NCBI RefSeq assembly: GCF_902806485.1
Contig: NZ_CADCWT010000008.1
Coordinates: 1-54,290, forward strand
Source of the DNA: Candidatus Frankia alpina
Lineage (GTDB): Bacteria > Actinomycetota > Actinomycetes > Frankiales > Frankiaceae
Direction: 5' to 3'
DNA: 54,290 bases
In this document: positions 1-9,477 of the stretch, piece after piece
How the letters are laid out: each line of letters opens with the position of its first letter
Numbering within the stretch: position 1 is the stretch's first letter
The notes under the pieces: generated by a model
What the model was told of the DNA's origin: nothing
What the model saw: only the letters and a program-made list of their open reading frames with translations
Database searches by the model: none
Program-made: the position numbers and the translations under genes

Positions 1-147
1 GATCTACACGACCTGACCAGTTACAACGAGCTATCGTCACCGCGTCGCCGCAGCGGATCCTGTCACCTTTCTGGGAGAAAAAGTCGGGTCGTATTCTCCG
101 GTCAAGAAATTCGTCACATTGACAACCGGCGAAAATCCCGCTATCGC
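1..147. other. Intergenic edge downstream of recX
   Basis: Noncoding stretch that is markedly richer in A and T than its surroundings. On the plus strand there is a TTGACA at 119-124, but the hexamer 17 nt later (TATCGC) is a poor -10 and it would read antisense into recX. On the minus strand a TTGACC and a TTGTCA could belong to a promoter for the next leftward gene outside the window. No convincing terminator was seen. Confidence 0.3.
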
Positions 148-762
148 TCACCCGGAGGGGTCGAGATCCCCGCCGTCCCACGTCGCCGGCGGCGGCTCGC
201 CGTCGTCGGTATCGGCGCTGGCCTGCTCCCGTACGACGCGGATCGCGAGCTCGGGTGGGTAGCCCCGACGCATGAGCATGGCCAGCAGCCTTCGCGCCCG
301 CGCCTGTTCGGGCAGCCGGTCCATCGATCGCAAGCGGCGCCGGACAAGATCCCGGGCCGTGGCCTCCTCGTCCTGTGCCGCGACGACGGCCGTGGCCGCC
401 TCGACCATGGCTGGTTGAACCCCTCGCCGACGCAGTTCCGCGGCGAGCGCCTGCCGACCCAACCCACGCTGAGACCGCGCCGAGGACACGAAGGCGGCAG
501 CGAAGGCGGCATCGTCCACGAGCCCGACGGCGGCCAGCCGGTCGAGGACGGTCGCGGCCACGTCGTCGGCCACGCCTCGGCGACGCAAGGTCGTGGCCAA
601 CTCGGCTCTGCTACGCGCCCGCGTCGCCAGCTGGCGCAGGCAGATCTCCCGTGCGACGACAACCGGATCCATCGGCCGACCGGCACCAGGATCGCCCAAG
701 GCGTCGGTGCCGGTGCCGGTGGCCGGACGGCGTTCGGCGTCGCGCCGACCGGCTCCCACCAT
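148..762 (-). CDS. recX: Regulatory protein RecX
   Basis: A 204-residue protein of the RecX family, which binds RecA filaments and limits recombinase activity. The helical-repeat core runs from about residue 35 (ICLRQLATRARSRAEL) to about 185. It shows the usual alternation of short helices with RRRG turns and an LVDDAAFA motif in the first repeat. The ATG at 760-762 lies 3 nt after the recA stop codon, so the two genes are almost certainly co-transcribed and RecX is made from the damage-inducible recA transcript. The N-terminal 30 residues and the acidic tail are poorly conserved. An alternative GTG start is the next codon. Confidence 0.93.
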   Translation of the reverse strand: MVGAGRRDAERRPATGTGTDALGDPGAGRPMDPVVVAREICLRQLATRARSRAELATTLRRRGVADDVAATVLDRLAAVGLVDDAAFAAAFVSSARSQRGLGRQALAAELRRRGVQPAMVEAATAVVAAQDEEATARDLVRRRLRSMDRLPEQARARRLLAMLMRRGYPPELAIRVVREQASADTDDGEPPPATWDGGDLDPSG

Positions 763-765
763 CGG

Positions 766-1806
766 TTAGAGGTCGATGGGGACCGGTGCCACAACGTCGG
801 ATTCGACGCTGGGCAGGATGCCGAGCTTTTCCTTGATCTTCTTCTCGATCTCGTTGGCCAGGTCGGGATTGTCTCGCAGGAACGACCGGGCGTTCTCCTT
901 GCCCTGGCCGAGCTGGTCACCGTCGTAGGTGTACCAGGCACCGGACTTGCGGATGATGCCGTGTTCGACGCCCATGTCGATGAGGGAACCCTCGCGACTG
1001 ATCCCGCCGCCATAGACGATGTCGAATTCGGCGGTCCGGAACGGCGGGGCAACCTTGTTCTTCACCACCTTGACCCGGGTACGGTTACCCACGGCCTCCG
1101 CGCCGTCCTTGAGCGTCTCGATGCGGCGGACGTCGAGGCGCACCGACGCATAGAATTTCAGGGCTTTTCCACCGGTCGTGGTCTCCGGTGAACCGAACAT
1201 GACGCCGATCTTCTCGCGCAGCTGGTTGATGAAAATCGCGGTCGTGCCGGAGTTCGCCAGCGCGCCCGTCATCTTGCGCAGGGCCTGCGACATCAGGCGG
1301 GCCTGGAGGCCGACGTGGCTGTCTCCCATCTCACCCTCGATCTCGGCCCGCGGCACCAGCGCCGCCACCGAGTCGATGACGATGATGTCCAGCGCGCCGG
1401 ACCGCACGAGCATGTCCGCGATCTCGAGTGCCTGCTCACCGGTGTCCGGCTGGGAGACCAGCAGGTTGTCGACGTCGACACCGAGCTTCCCCGCGTACTC
1501 TGGATCAAGGGCGTGCTCGGCGTCGATGAACGCCGCGATGCCGCCGGCGGCCTGCGCGTTGGCCACCGCATGCAGGGCGACGGTCGTCTTCCCGGACGAC
1601 TCCGGGCCGTAGATCTCGATGACCCGGCCCCTCGGGAGCCCGCCGATGCCGAGCGCGACGTCCAGCGCGATCGAGCCGGTGGGGATGACCTGGATCGGCG
1701 GCCGGGTGTCGTCCCCCAATCGCATGACCGATCCCTTGCCGAACGCCTTGTCGATCTGCGCCAAGGCGTTATCCAACGCCTTCCCACGGTCAAGTCCTGC
1801 CGCCAT
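766..1806 (-). CDS. recA: Recombinase RecA
   Basis: RecA of 346 residues, the usual length, with no intein. It forms ATP-dependent filaments on single-stranded DNA, drives strand exchange and triggers LexA self-cleavage. Visible motifs are Walker [10 protein letters not shown] near residue 69, the MAW segment, Walker [10 protein letters not shown] near residue 143, the loop-2 region around [17 protein letters not shown], and a C-terminal acidic/lysine-rich tail. The open frame continues 51 codons further upstream, but the ATG at 1804-1806 opens the conserved [12 protein letters not shown] start and has GGAG 8 nt before it. The stop codon is TAA. Upstream lie two damage-responsive promoter signals, and recX follows 3 nt downstream. 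Confidence 0.98.
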   Translation of the reverse strand: MAAGLDRGKALDNALAQIDKAFGKGSVMRLGDDTRPPIQVIPTGSIALDVALGIGGLPRGRVIEIYGPESSGKTTVALHAVANAQAAGGIAAFIDAEHALDPEYAGKLGVDVDNLLVSQPDTGEQALEIADMLVRSGALDIIVIDSVAALVPRAEIEGEMGDSHVGLQARLMSQALRKMTGALANSGTTAIFINQLREKIGVMFGSPETTTGGKALKFYASVRLDVRRIETLKDGAEAVGNRTRVKVVKNKVAPPFRTAEFDIVYGGGISREGSLIDMGVEHGIIRKSGAWYTYDGDQLGQGKENARSFLRDNPDLANEIEKKIKEKLGILPSVESDVVAPVPIDL

Positions 1807-1852
1807 TGGAGTCACTCCATGCTGAGGTCGTCGATTCTTGGCCACGGGGGTG

Positions 1853-1875
1853 ACGCTAGGCCGTGGGTCCGACAG
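1853..1875 (-). promoter_or_regulatory. PafBC-type (recA-NDp) promoter motif of recA
   Basis: Read on the minus strand this is CTGTCGGAC, exactly 8 nt, then TAGCGT. The mycobacterial recA-NDp consensus, now attributed to the WYL regulator PafBC, is TTGTCRGTG-N8-TAnnnT. The core TGTCGG, the 8-nt spacing and the TAnnnT all match; the first T and the final TG do not. It lies about 47 nt upstream of the recA ATG, a sensible place for a start site giving a short leader. This would give LexA-independent damage induction. Confidence 0.72.
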
Positions 1876-1930
1876 TTTCGAGGGCCGGGGGTGATCTGTG
1901 GATAAGTGGCCGCATGGGGATAACTGTAGC

Positions 1931-1944
1931 CGAACAGGCGTTCG
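1931..1944. promoter_or_regulatory. SOS box (LexA operator) upstream of recA
   Basis: The sequence CGAACAGGCGTTCG is a perfect CGAAC-N4-GTTCG palindrome, the LexA operator shared by Gram-positive bacteria and actinobacteria. It sits 125 nt upstream of the recA start codon, between recA and the DUF3046 gene, as in mycobacteria. LexA bound here would repress the distal recA promoter until RecA filaments trigger LexA cleavage. Confidence 0.92.
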
Positions 1945-1974
1945 ATATCTCGGCGACACGCCGAATCGGCGCGC

Positions 1975-2184
1975 TCAACGCTCCCGGACGGGCACCTCGG
2001 ACTCGTCGCACACGGCCCGCCAGACGGTCTTGGCGTCGTCACCGCGGGACAGGGCCGCCTCGATCGTCGCGCCCCCGAGCCCGGCGAGCACATGAGCGCG
2101 GGCAAACGACTCCGCGTAGGCCGAACCGAACCGTGTGTCCATTTTCGCCCAGAACTCGGTCAGCCGCACCTCACCAGTGTGCAC
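1975..2184 (-). CDS. DUF3046 family protein
   Basis: A 69-residue protein of the actinobacterial DUF3046 family, which is regularly found just upstream of recA. Diagnostic features are LTEFWAKMDTRFG, the ARAHVLAGLGG stretch and the closing DAKTVWRAVCD motif. The molecular role is unknown. The first start is GTG at 2182-2184; a second GTG at 2167-2169 gives the family-typical VRLTEFW start, but the nearest GGTGAG touches that codon, so the choice is unsettled. The gene is separated from recA by the SOS-box region and is transcribed in the same direction. Confidence 0.85.
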   Translation of the reverse strand: MHTGEVRLTEFWAKMDTRFGSAYAESFARAHVLAGLGGATIEAALSRGDDAKTVWRAVCDESEVPVRER

Positions 2185-2330
2185 CGCCCGGAGCGGACCC
2201 GGTCAATGGCCGCCGCATCCACCGATCCGCACCTCCGCGACCTCGACCGGATCGACGCGTATGGGTCGTGAGCGCGGCAAAATGGACAAGCTAAACGGGC
2301 CCAGCGGACTGCGACCGCCGGAATCTGTCG

Positions 2331-5300
2331 GTGCCGCGTCGCAGACTGGACGACGTGTCCAGCCGCAGCCCCACCGACCAGCCGGATCCGCTCGCGCCGT
2401 TCTCCGCGCCGACGCGCAGCTGGTTCGGCGCGGCCTTCGCCGCTGCGACGCCCGCCCAGCGCGGCGCGTGGGAGGCGATCCGCGGGGGCGGAAATGCGCT
2501 GGTCGTCGCCCCGACGGGCTCCGGAAAGACGCTCGCCGCGTTCCTGTGGTCCCTGGACACCCTGGCCGGCTCGCAGCCGCCGCCCGAGCCAACGCGCCCG
2601 CGCCGGGTGCTCTACATCAGCCCACTCAAGGCGCTCGGCATCGACGTGGAGCGCAACCTGCGCGCTCCGCTGGCGGGAATCCGGGGCGCCGCGCGGCGCC
2701 TCGGTCTGCCCCAGCCCGAGATCATCGTGGGAGTCCGTTCGGGCGATACCCCGGCCGCCCAGCGACGCGGCCTCGGGACCCACCCGCCCGACATCCTGAT
2801 CACCACGCCGGAGTCGCTGTTCCTCATGCTGACCAGCGCGGCCCGCGAGGCGCTGCGGGGAGTCCGCACGGTGATCGTCGACGAGGTGCACGCCGTGGCC
2901 GGCAGCAAGCGCGGCGCCCACCTGGCGCTCAGCCTGGAGCGCCTCGACGCGCTGCTGGAGACGCCGGCGCAGCGGATCGGCCTGTCGGCCACGGTGCGTC
3001 CGGTCGAGGAAGTCGCACGCTTCCTCAGTGGGGCGGCCCCTGTGACGGTGGTCCGGCCGCCGACGACGAAGACCCTCGAGATCGCGGTCGTGGTCCCCGT
3101 GGAGGACATGACCCGGCTGGGCGATCCGCTCACCGAGGCTCCGCCGGACGGGTCCGCGGCCGCCGCGCCGCCGCGTGCATCGATCTGGCCGGCGGTCGAG
3201 GAACGCGTGCTCGACCTGGTGCTGGCGCACTCGTCGACGATCGTGTTCGCCAACTCACGGCGGCTCGCGGAGCGGTTATGTGCCCGGTTGAACGAGCTCT
3301 ACGCCGACCGGCTGGCCGGCTCCGGAGCCGGCGCCAGCGCCGCGGTATCGGAGCCGAGCCCGGTCTCCGCCGGTCCGCAGGGCGGCGGATCCCCGGCGCG
3401 CACGGCACCGGCCGCGTTGCTGGGCGCGGCCGGCCAGGGCGGCGGCACCGCCGCGTGACCGGAGGTCGCGCGGGCCCACCACGGCAGTGTCAGCCGCGAG
3501 CAGCGGCTGCTCATCGAGGATGATCTCAAGGCTGGGCGGCTGCCTGCGGTCGTGGCGACCTCCAGCCTGGAACTGGGCATCGACATGGGCGCGGTCGACC
3601 TCGTGATCCAGATCGGTTCGCCGCCAAGCGTCGCCGCCGGCATGCAGCGCGTCGGCCGCGCCGGCCACCAGGTCGACGCCACGAGCCTCGGCGTGGTCCT
3701 GCCGCAACATCGCGGAGACCTGCTTGAAAGCGCCGTTGTCGCCGAGCGGATGCGGACGGGGACGATCGAGGAGGTGCACGCTCCGCGCAACCCGTTGGAC
3801 GTGCTCGCCCAGCAGATCGTGGCGATGACGGCGATGGACGACTGGTCCGTCGACGACCTCGGCGTCCTGGTCCGCCGCGCCGCCTCCTTCGCATCCCTGC
3901 CGGCCTCGGTGCTGGAGGCCGTGCTCGACATGCTCGCCGGGCGCTATCCCTCCGACGCCTTCGCCGAGCTGCGTCCCCGCATCACCTGGGACCGGGCCAC
4001 CGGCATCCTGCGCGGTCGACCCGGCGCGCAGCGGCTCGCGGTGACCAGCGGCGGGACGATCCCCGACCGGGGGATGTTCGACGTGTTCCTCGTCGGGGAG
4101 AAGGCCAGCCGGGTCGGGGAGCTCGACGAGGAGATGGTCTACGAGTCCCGGGTCTCCGACGTGGTGCTGCTCGGCTCGTCCAGCTGGCGCATCGAGGAGA
4201 TCACCGCGGACCGGGTGCTGGTCACCCCGGCGCCGGGCCGCCCCGGCCGGCTGCCCTTCTGGCACGGCGACGCCCCGGGCCGCCCCGCCGAGCTCGGTCG
4301 CGTGCTGGGTGCCTTCCTGCGCGAGGTCGGCCGGCTGACCACGCCGGCTGCGGCCGAGCGGGTGCGGGCCGCCGGGCTCGGACTGGGCCACCGCCAACCT
4401 GCTGCGCTACCTCGACGAGCAACGGGCTGCCGTCGGGCACCTGGGGGACGACCGCACGATCGTCGTCGAGCGGTTCCGTGACGAGCTCGGCGACTGGCGC
4501 CTCGCGGTGCACTCGCCGTTCGGCGCACCGGTCAACGCGCCCTGGGCGCTCGCGCTCGGGGCGCGGCTGCGGGAGCGATACGGCACCGAGGTGCAGATCA
4601 TGCACACCGACGACGGCATCGTCGCCCGGATCCCGGACGCGGCGGAGGTGCCGGGAGCGGACCTCGCGCTGTTCGAGCCGGACGAGATCGATGCGATCGT
4701 ACGAGCGGAGATCGGCGGCAGCGCCCTGTTCCCCAGCCGCTTCCGGGAATGCGCCGGGCGGGCTCTGCTGCTGCCGCGGCGCACCCCTGGCCGGCGGACC
4801 CCGCTGTGGCAGCAGCACCAGCGCAGCGCCCAACTGCTCACCGTCGCCGCCACGTTCAGCGATTTCCCGATCGTGCTGGAGACGATGCGGGAATGCCTGC
4901 AGGACGTGTTCGACACCCCGGCGCTGGTCGGGCTCATGCGCGAGGTGGCCGCCAGGTCGCTGCGGGTGGTCGAGGTGGAGACGCCCTCCCCCTCGCCGTT
5001 CGCCTCGTCGCTGCTGTTCGGCTACGTCGCCGCGTTCCTGTACAACGGCGACGTACCGCTGGCCGAGCGCCGCGCCCAGGTGCTGTCGCTGGACAGCTCG
5101 CTGCTCGCCGAGCTGCTCGGCGAGGCCGACCTGCGGGAGCTGATCGATCCCGCCGCGCTGGCCCAGGTGACCGCCGAGCTCACCCGGCTCGCCCCGCAGC
5201 GGCACGCCCGCGATGCCGAGGGCGTCGCCGACCTGCTGCGCATCGTCGGCGACCTGACCACCGGGGAGGCCCTCGCCCGAGGCGTCACCTCGGTCTGGCT

Positions 5301-7085
5301 CGCCGAGCTCGAGCGAGATCGCCGGATCTTGCGGGTCCGCATCGCCGGGGAGGAACGCTGGGTACCGATCGAGGACGCGGGGCGGCTGCGCGACGCCCTC
5401 GGGGTCCCCCTGCCGGTGGGGGGTGCCCGAGGCGTTCACCCAGCCGGTGCGCGACCCGCTGGGCGATCTGATCTCCCGGTACGCCCGCACCCATGGGCCG
5501 TTCGACGCCAAGGAGCCGGCCCGTCGCCTCGGTCTCGGCCCGGCGGTCGTCGTCGGGGTGCTCGAGACCCTGACCGCCGAGGGCCGGATGGTGCGCGGCG
5601 AGCTGCACCCCGAGCGCACGGGCCTGCAGTGGTGCGACGCCGGGGTGCTGCGCGCGCTGCGCCGGCGCAGCCTCGCCGCGGTGCGCCGAGAGGTCGAGGC
5701 CCCGTACCGACGCGGGCACTCGGCGCGTTCCTGCCCGCCTGGCAGGGGGTGACCAGCGGCCGGAGCCACGGGGTCGACGGCGTGCTGCGGGCCGTCGAAC
5801 AACTGCAGGGCGCGCTGATCCCGGCGAGTGCCTGGGAGCAACTCGTCCTGCCGGCCCGGGTCACCGACTACTCCCCCGCGATGCTGGACGAGCTGTGCTC
5901 CGCCGGCGAGATCCACTGGGCGGGCGCCGGCGGCCTGCCCGCCGGCGACGGCTGGCTGACGCTGGTCACCGCCGACGCCGCCGCCCTGCTGCTGCCCGCG
6001 GCCGACCTCGACGCCGCCGCCGGGCAGCCGCACGAAGCGATCCTCGACGCCCTCGCGGACGGCGCGGCGTTGTTCTTCCGGGCGCTGTCGGATCGAGTCG
6101 GCTCGCTCGATGACACCGCCCTCACCGCGGCCCTGTGGGATCTCGTCTGGGCGGGCCTGATCACCAACGACACCCTCGCGCCGCTACGCGTCCTGTTGGG
6201 CGCCACCGGTGGGACCGCCGGACCGGCGGCCAGGCGGCGAGCCCCGCGGCCGCGGCCCTCCCGGTACGGTCGGCCGGCGCTGCCGCGGCCGGCCGGTGGT
6301 CGCTGCTACCCGAGCGCGACGAGGACCCGACCCGCCGCGGCCACGCGCTCGCGGAGGCCCTGCTTGACCGGCACGGCATCGTCACCCGAGGGGCGGTGAC
6401 CGGCGAGCGTCCGGCCGGCGGTTTCGCCGCGGTCTACCGGGTGCTCAGCGCGTTCGAGGACGTGGGCCGGGCCCGACGCGGCTACTTCGTCGAGTCGCTG
6501 GGCGCCGCCCAGTTCGCCGTGCCCGGCGCGGTCGACCGGCTACGAGCGATCGCCACGGCGCAACGCGACGCAGCCCAGGCCCCCTCCTGGGCACCGCAAC
6601 CGAGTAGATCCGACCCGGGCATCCCGGCGGACGGCGAGACGCCGTGGGCGCAGGCGGCTCCCGGCCGGCGCGGATCCGCGGTGGGCCGGGTCGGCGGGGG
6701 GCCCGCGGCCGTGGTCCTCGCCGCCACAGATCCGGCCAACCCCTTCGGTGCCGCGCTGGCGTGGCCGGACCGGCCGGGGGCCGGGGCGGATGCGGCCGCC
6801 GGGCACCGGCCCGGCCGCAAGGCGGGTGCGCTGGTCGTCCTCGTCGACGGCGAGCCCGTCCTCTACGTGGAGCGAGGCGGGCGGTCCCTGCTGTCGTGGA
6901 CGGCGGAGGAACACCTGACCGGGATCGCCGTGGGCGCGCTGGCCCGTGCGGTCGTGGACGGGTCACTCGGCCGGCTGACCGTGGAGAAGGCCGACGGAGA
7001 GCCGATCGCCGTGAGCGGGCTCGGCACCGCCCTCGAACGCGCCGGCTTCCATCCGACGCCCCGCGGCCTACGGCTGCGGGCTTGA
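2331..7085 (+). pseudogene. lhr: Lhr-type ATP-dependent helicase, degraded (1 nonsense, 4 frameshifts)
   Basis: Together the pieces read as one Lhr superfamily-2 DNA repair helicase of about 1,580 codons, the family's normal size. Piece 1 (2331-3458) has Walker A APTGSGKT, the DEVH box, GLSATVRP and IVFANSRR. An in-frame TGA at 3456-3458 interrupts it. Reading continues in the same frame with RAHHGSVSREQR, SSLELGIDMG and QRVGRAGH to about 4380. A one-base shift there moves to the frame beginning WATANLLRYLDEQ. A G6 run at 5418-5423 carries one extra base and a C4 run at 5700-5703 lacks one, so the frame leaves and returns. A fourth shift near 6270-6295 leads to the C-terminal part beginning AGRWSLLPERDEDP and ending at 7085. 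As written it cannot make full-length Lhr. Sequencing error may explain some lesions but probably not all. Confidence 0.9.
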
Positions 7086-8294
7086 CCGACCAGATCGGGG
7101 CACTGGAGGAGGGCAGGCACGGGCCGGCGGTGCGGTCGGTGTGGGACCGGCAGATCCGAGCACTGACCGCCGGTCTCGTCACGATCATCACGCTGGTCGC
7201 ATTCGAGGCCCTCACCGTCGTCACGGTGCTGCCGAACGTGGCCGCCGATCTCGACGGCCTCGGCCTGTACGGCTGGGCCACCAGCGCGTTCTTCCTCGGC
7301 ACGACGGTCGGCATCGTGCTGGCCGGCGCCGGCGCCGATCGGGACGGCCCGGCCCGCCCGTTCGCCGCCGGGCTGCTGCTCGCCGCCGTGGCGCCGACGA
7401 TGGGCGTGCTCGTCGTCGGCCGGGGGTTGCAGGGCCTCGGCGGCGGGGCGATCCCGCTGCGGGCGCTGCGCGCGCTGCCTGGACGGCCAGGTGGCGGGCT
7501 CGTCCCCATCCCGATTGCCCCGGCCGTGCGGATCAGTGCCGGTGCGGGCCTCGTCCTGGCCGGGCTGACGAACCGCTCGCCGCTGGGCCTGCCGCTGATA
7601 GCCGCGGGGATCGCGTGCGGCCTCGGACCGCTGCGCCGGCTGCTGCCGGCCGGCACCCTGCGCCTGCGTCCCGGCATCCCCGCCGCCGTGGCCGTCCGGG
7701 GCCTGCTCACCTGGGCGTTCTTCGGAGCTGACACCTTCGTTCCGCTGTCGATCACCGCGGTGCGCCACGCGTCGATCACGACGGCGGGTCTCGCGGTGTC
7801 GAGTGCGACGCTGTGCTGGACAGCGGGCTCCTGGACGCAGGCCCGGCTCGTCGGGCGCCGGCCGTACCGCGAGATCATCGGGACGGGCCTCGTGCTGGTC
7901 GCCCTCGGCACGGGTGGGTTCACCACCGTGTTGCTGCCCGCGAGCGTGCCGCTGGCCGTCCCGATCGCCTCCTGGGGAGTCGCCCGGGATGGGGATGGGG
8001 ATGGGGATGTCCTATTCGACCATCGTCACGCTGGTCCTCGGTAAGACGCCGACCGATCGGCAGGGGGTGGCCAGCACCGCGGTGGCACTCAGCGACAACC
8101 TCGGCACCGCGTTCGGGGCCGGGGTGAGCGGCGTGGCCGTCGCTGCGAGTCAGGCGACGACCGGTGCACCGGACACCGGTCTCGCGGTCGCGTTCGGCCT
8201 CACCGTCGGCCTCGGGCTGCTCGACGCGCTGGTGGCCATCCGGCGGCTGCCGCCGGGGCGCTCGCCCCGCTCGGGCGACGCGCCACGGCCGTGA
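7082..8294 (+). pseudogene. MFS transporter remnant
   Basis: Hydrophobic translation resembling actinobacterial drug-exporter-type MFS proteins: FEALTVVTVLPNVAADL, YGWATSAFFLGTTVGIVLAG and VVGRGLQGLGGGAIP are characteristic of the first transmembrane helices. After GGGAIP (near 7460) the family's usual next section is missing and the text jumps to unrelated short pieces before later helices resume (LTWAFFGADTFVPL), indicating an internal deletion. The frame is lost at a GGGGAT triplication near 7987-8007. The last part (SYSTIVTLVLGK, then ALSDNLGTAFGAG) is read in another frame to the stop at 8292-8294. A TTG overlapping the lhr stop, or a GTG at 7130, could have been the start. Not functional as written. 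Confidence 0.82.
7986..8007. repeat. Short tandem repeat GGGGAT, three copies
   Basis: Three consecutive GGGGAT units within the MFS remnant. The open frame that carries the transporter upstream is not the one that carries it downstream, so this slippage-prone run is the likely site of one frameshift. Confidence 0.7.
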
Positions 8295-8340
8295 CGACGG
8301 CCAGTACAACGACGGCCAGCGAGAGACCGGCCACGGATGC

Positions 8341-8766
8341 GGGCCGGATGTGCTCGGCTCGGACTGGGATCTGGACGCCGTGGTGGCGCAGCTGCGGGCA
8401 ACGCCGCAGCGGCAGATCGGTGCCGCGCTGCTCGACCAGCGGATCATCGCCGGCCGCGGCAACATCTGGCGTACCGAGGCGTGTTTTGTCACCGGGGTGC
8501 CACCCTGGACGCCCGTGGGCGACGTACCTGATCTGCCGGGACTCGTCCGACGAGCCCAAGCGATGATCAAAGCCGGCGCCCACGGTGGGCATCAGGTGAC
8601 GACCGGGTCACTGCGACCCGGGGAGGAGCACTGGGTCTATGGCCGGGCCGGGCGGCCCTGCCGGCGGTGCGGAAGCCGGATCCTCACAGCCGACCAGGGC
8701 CGGATGCCCGGCCGGGTCGGCGACGAGAGCCGGCGCACCACCTGGTGCCCCGATGCCAGGCCGGAC
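8341..8766 (+). pseudogene. nei: Nei/Fpg-family DNA glycosylase, 3' half only
   Basis: The translation from about 8341 matches the H2TH and zinc-finger half of endonuclease VIII: RQIGAALLDQRIIAGRGN, the PWTPVGDV segment, QVTTGSLRPGEEHWVYGRAG and then CRRCGSRI. The N-terminal half, with the catalytic Pro2/Glu3, is absent, because the preceding sequence is the MFS remnant. The zinc finger is also damaged: the family ends CPxCQ, but here it reads CPDAR, so the fourth zinc ligand is lost. In M. tuberculosis lhr and a nei gene are neighbours, so this is probably the old partner of the lhr pseudogene. No start codon with a believable ribosome site was found. Confidence 0.82.
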
Positions 8767-8907
8767 CGGCGGCTCCTGCGGGAACCGTCGCCCATCGCGG
8801 ACGTACGGACCGAGGCGCCGAGGCGCGCTCCGGCCGCGTCCGCCGGCCTGCTGCCGGGGAAGGTGGTGCCTGAGGTGCGTAGTACACGCCCGATCCTGAC
8901 GAGACCG

Positions 8908-9477
8908 TCAGTTCCGGGAAAAGCTGATCAGCCGCGCCCGGCCACGGGTGAAGGCACCCTCGGCCGCCTTGAGGCTGATTTCCAGGTCCGCCGCCGCCTC
9001 GCGAGTGCTCATCCCGGCCGCCCGCGCCATGATCACCTGACGCTCGCGGCCGCGCAGCGTACCGGCTCGGGCCAGCAGCCAGCGGGCCTCCGCTCGGTCG
9101 CAGACGGCGTCGTCCGGCGCCGGTTCCCACGGCTGCAGGTACCCGCGGACGACCGCCCGCTCCGCTCGCTGCCGAGCCCGGTGGTGGTCGACGCACAGGC
9201 GCAGCACGGTCGTCGTCAGGAACTGACCGACTCGGCTCGCGTCGAGGTCCCGGAAGCCCGCCGCACGGATGAACGCCTCGTGCACACAGTCCTCCGCGTC
9301 AGCCTTGCTCGGCAGCCGACGACGGGCGATATGAATCAGCCGCTCCCGGTGGGGCAGCATCAGCGACCAACGCTGCTCGCTGTAGGGCCGGTCCAGCTCG
9401 GCCACGGACGTTGCGGTTGCGGTTGCCACTGCAGGTGCGGATTCGACCGGGGGGAACTCCCCGGCAGGGCATGTCAC
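8908..9477 (-). CDS. Small RNA polymerase sigma-70 family factor (ECF-like)
   Basis: A 189-residue sigma factor with regions 2 and 4 only. Region 2 covers roughly residues 38-95 (IHIARRRLPSKADAEDCVHEAF, then a QFLTTTVLRLCVDHHR recognition part). Region 4 covers about 130-185 (LRGRERQVIMARAAGMSTREAA with the helix-turn-helix). The open frame extends upstream to 9804, but the extension looks noncoding. The GTG at 9475-9477 is preceded by AGGTGG at 7 nt spacing and was chosen. No anti-sigma gene is adjacent, and the target regulon cannot be read from the sequence. A long leader lies upstream. The gene lies beyond pspM on the same strand but with a gap of about 500 bp, so it is probably a separate unit. 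Confidence 0.82.
   Translation of the reverse strand: MTCPAGEFPPVESAPAVATATATSVAELDRPYSEQRWSLMLPHRERLIHIARRRLPSKADAEDCVHEAFIRAAGFRDLDASRVGQFLTTTVLRLCVDHHRARQRAERAVVRGYLQPWEPAPDDAVCDRAEARWLLARAGTLRGRERQVIMARAAGMSTREAAADLEISLKAAEGAFTRGRARLISFSRN

Noticed and set aside
119..147. Plus-strand promoter TTGACA-N17-TATCGC
   Set aside because: The -10 is poor and it would drive only antisense RNA into recX; chance matches of a -35 alone are common in this AT-richer patch.
766..1806. Possible intein in recA, as in M. tuberculosis
   Set aside because: The RecA frame is continuous at 346 residues with all motifs at normal spacing; there is no insertion.
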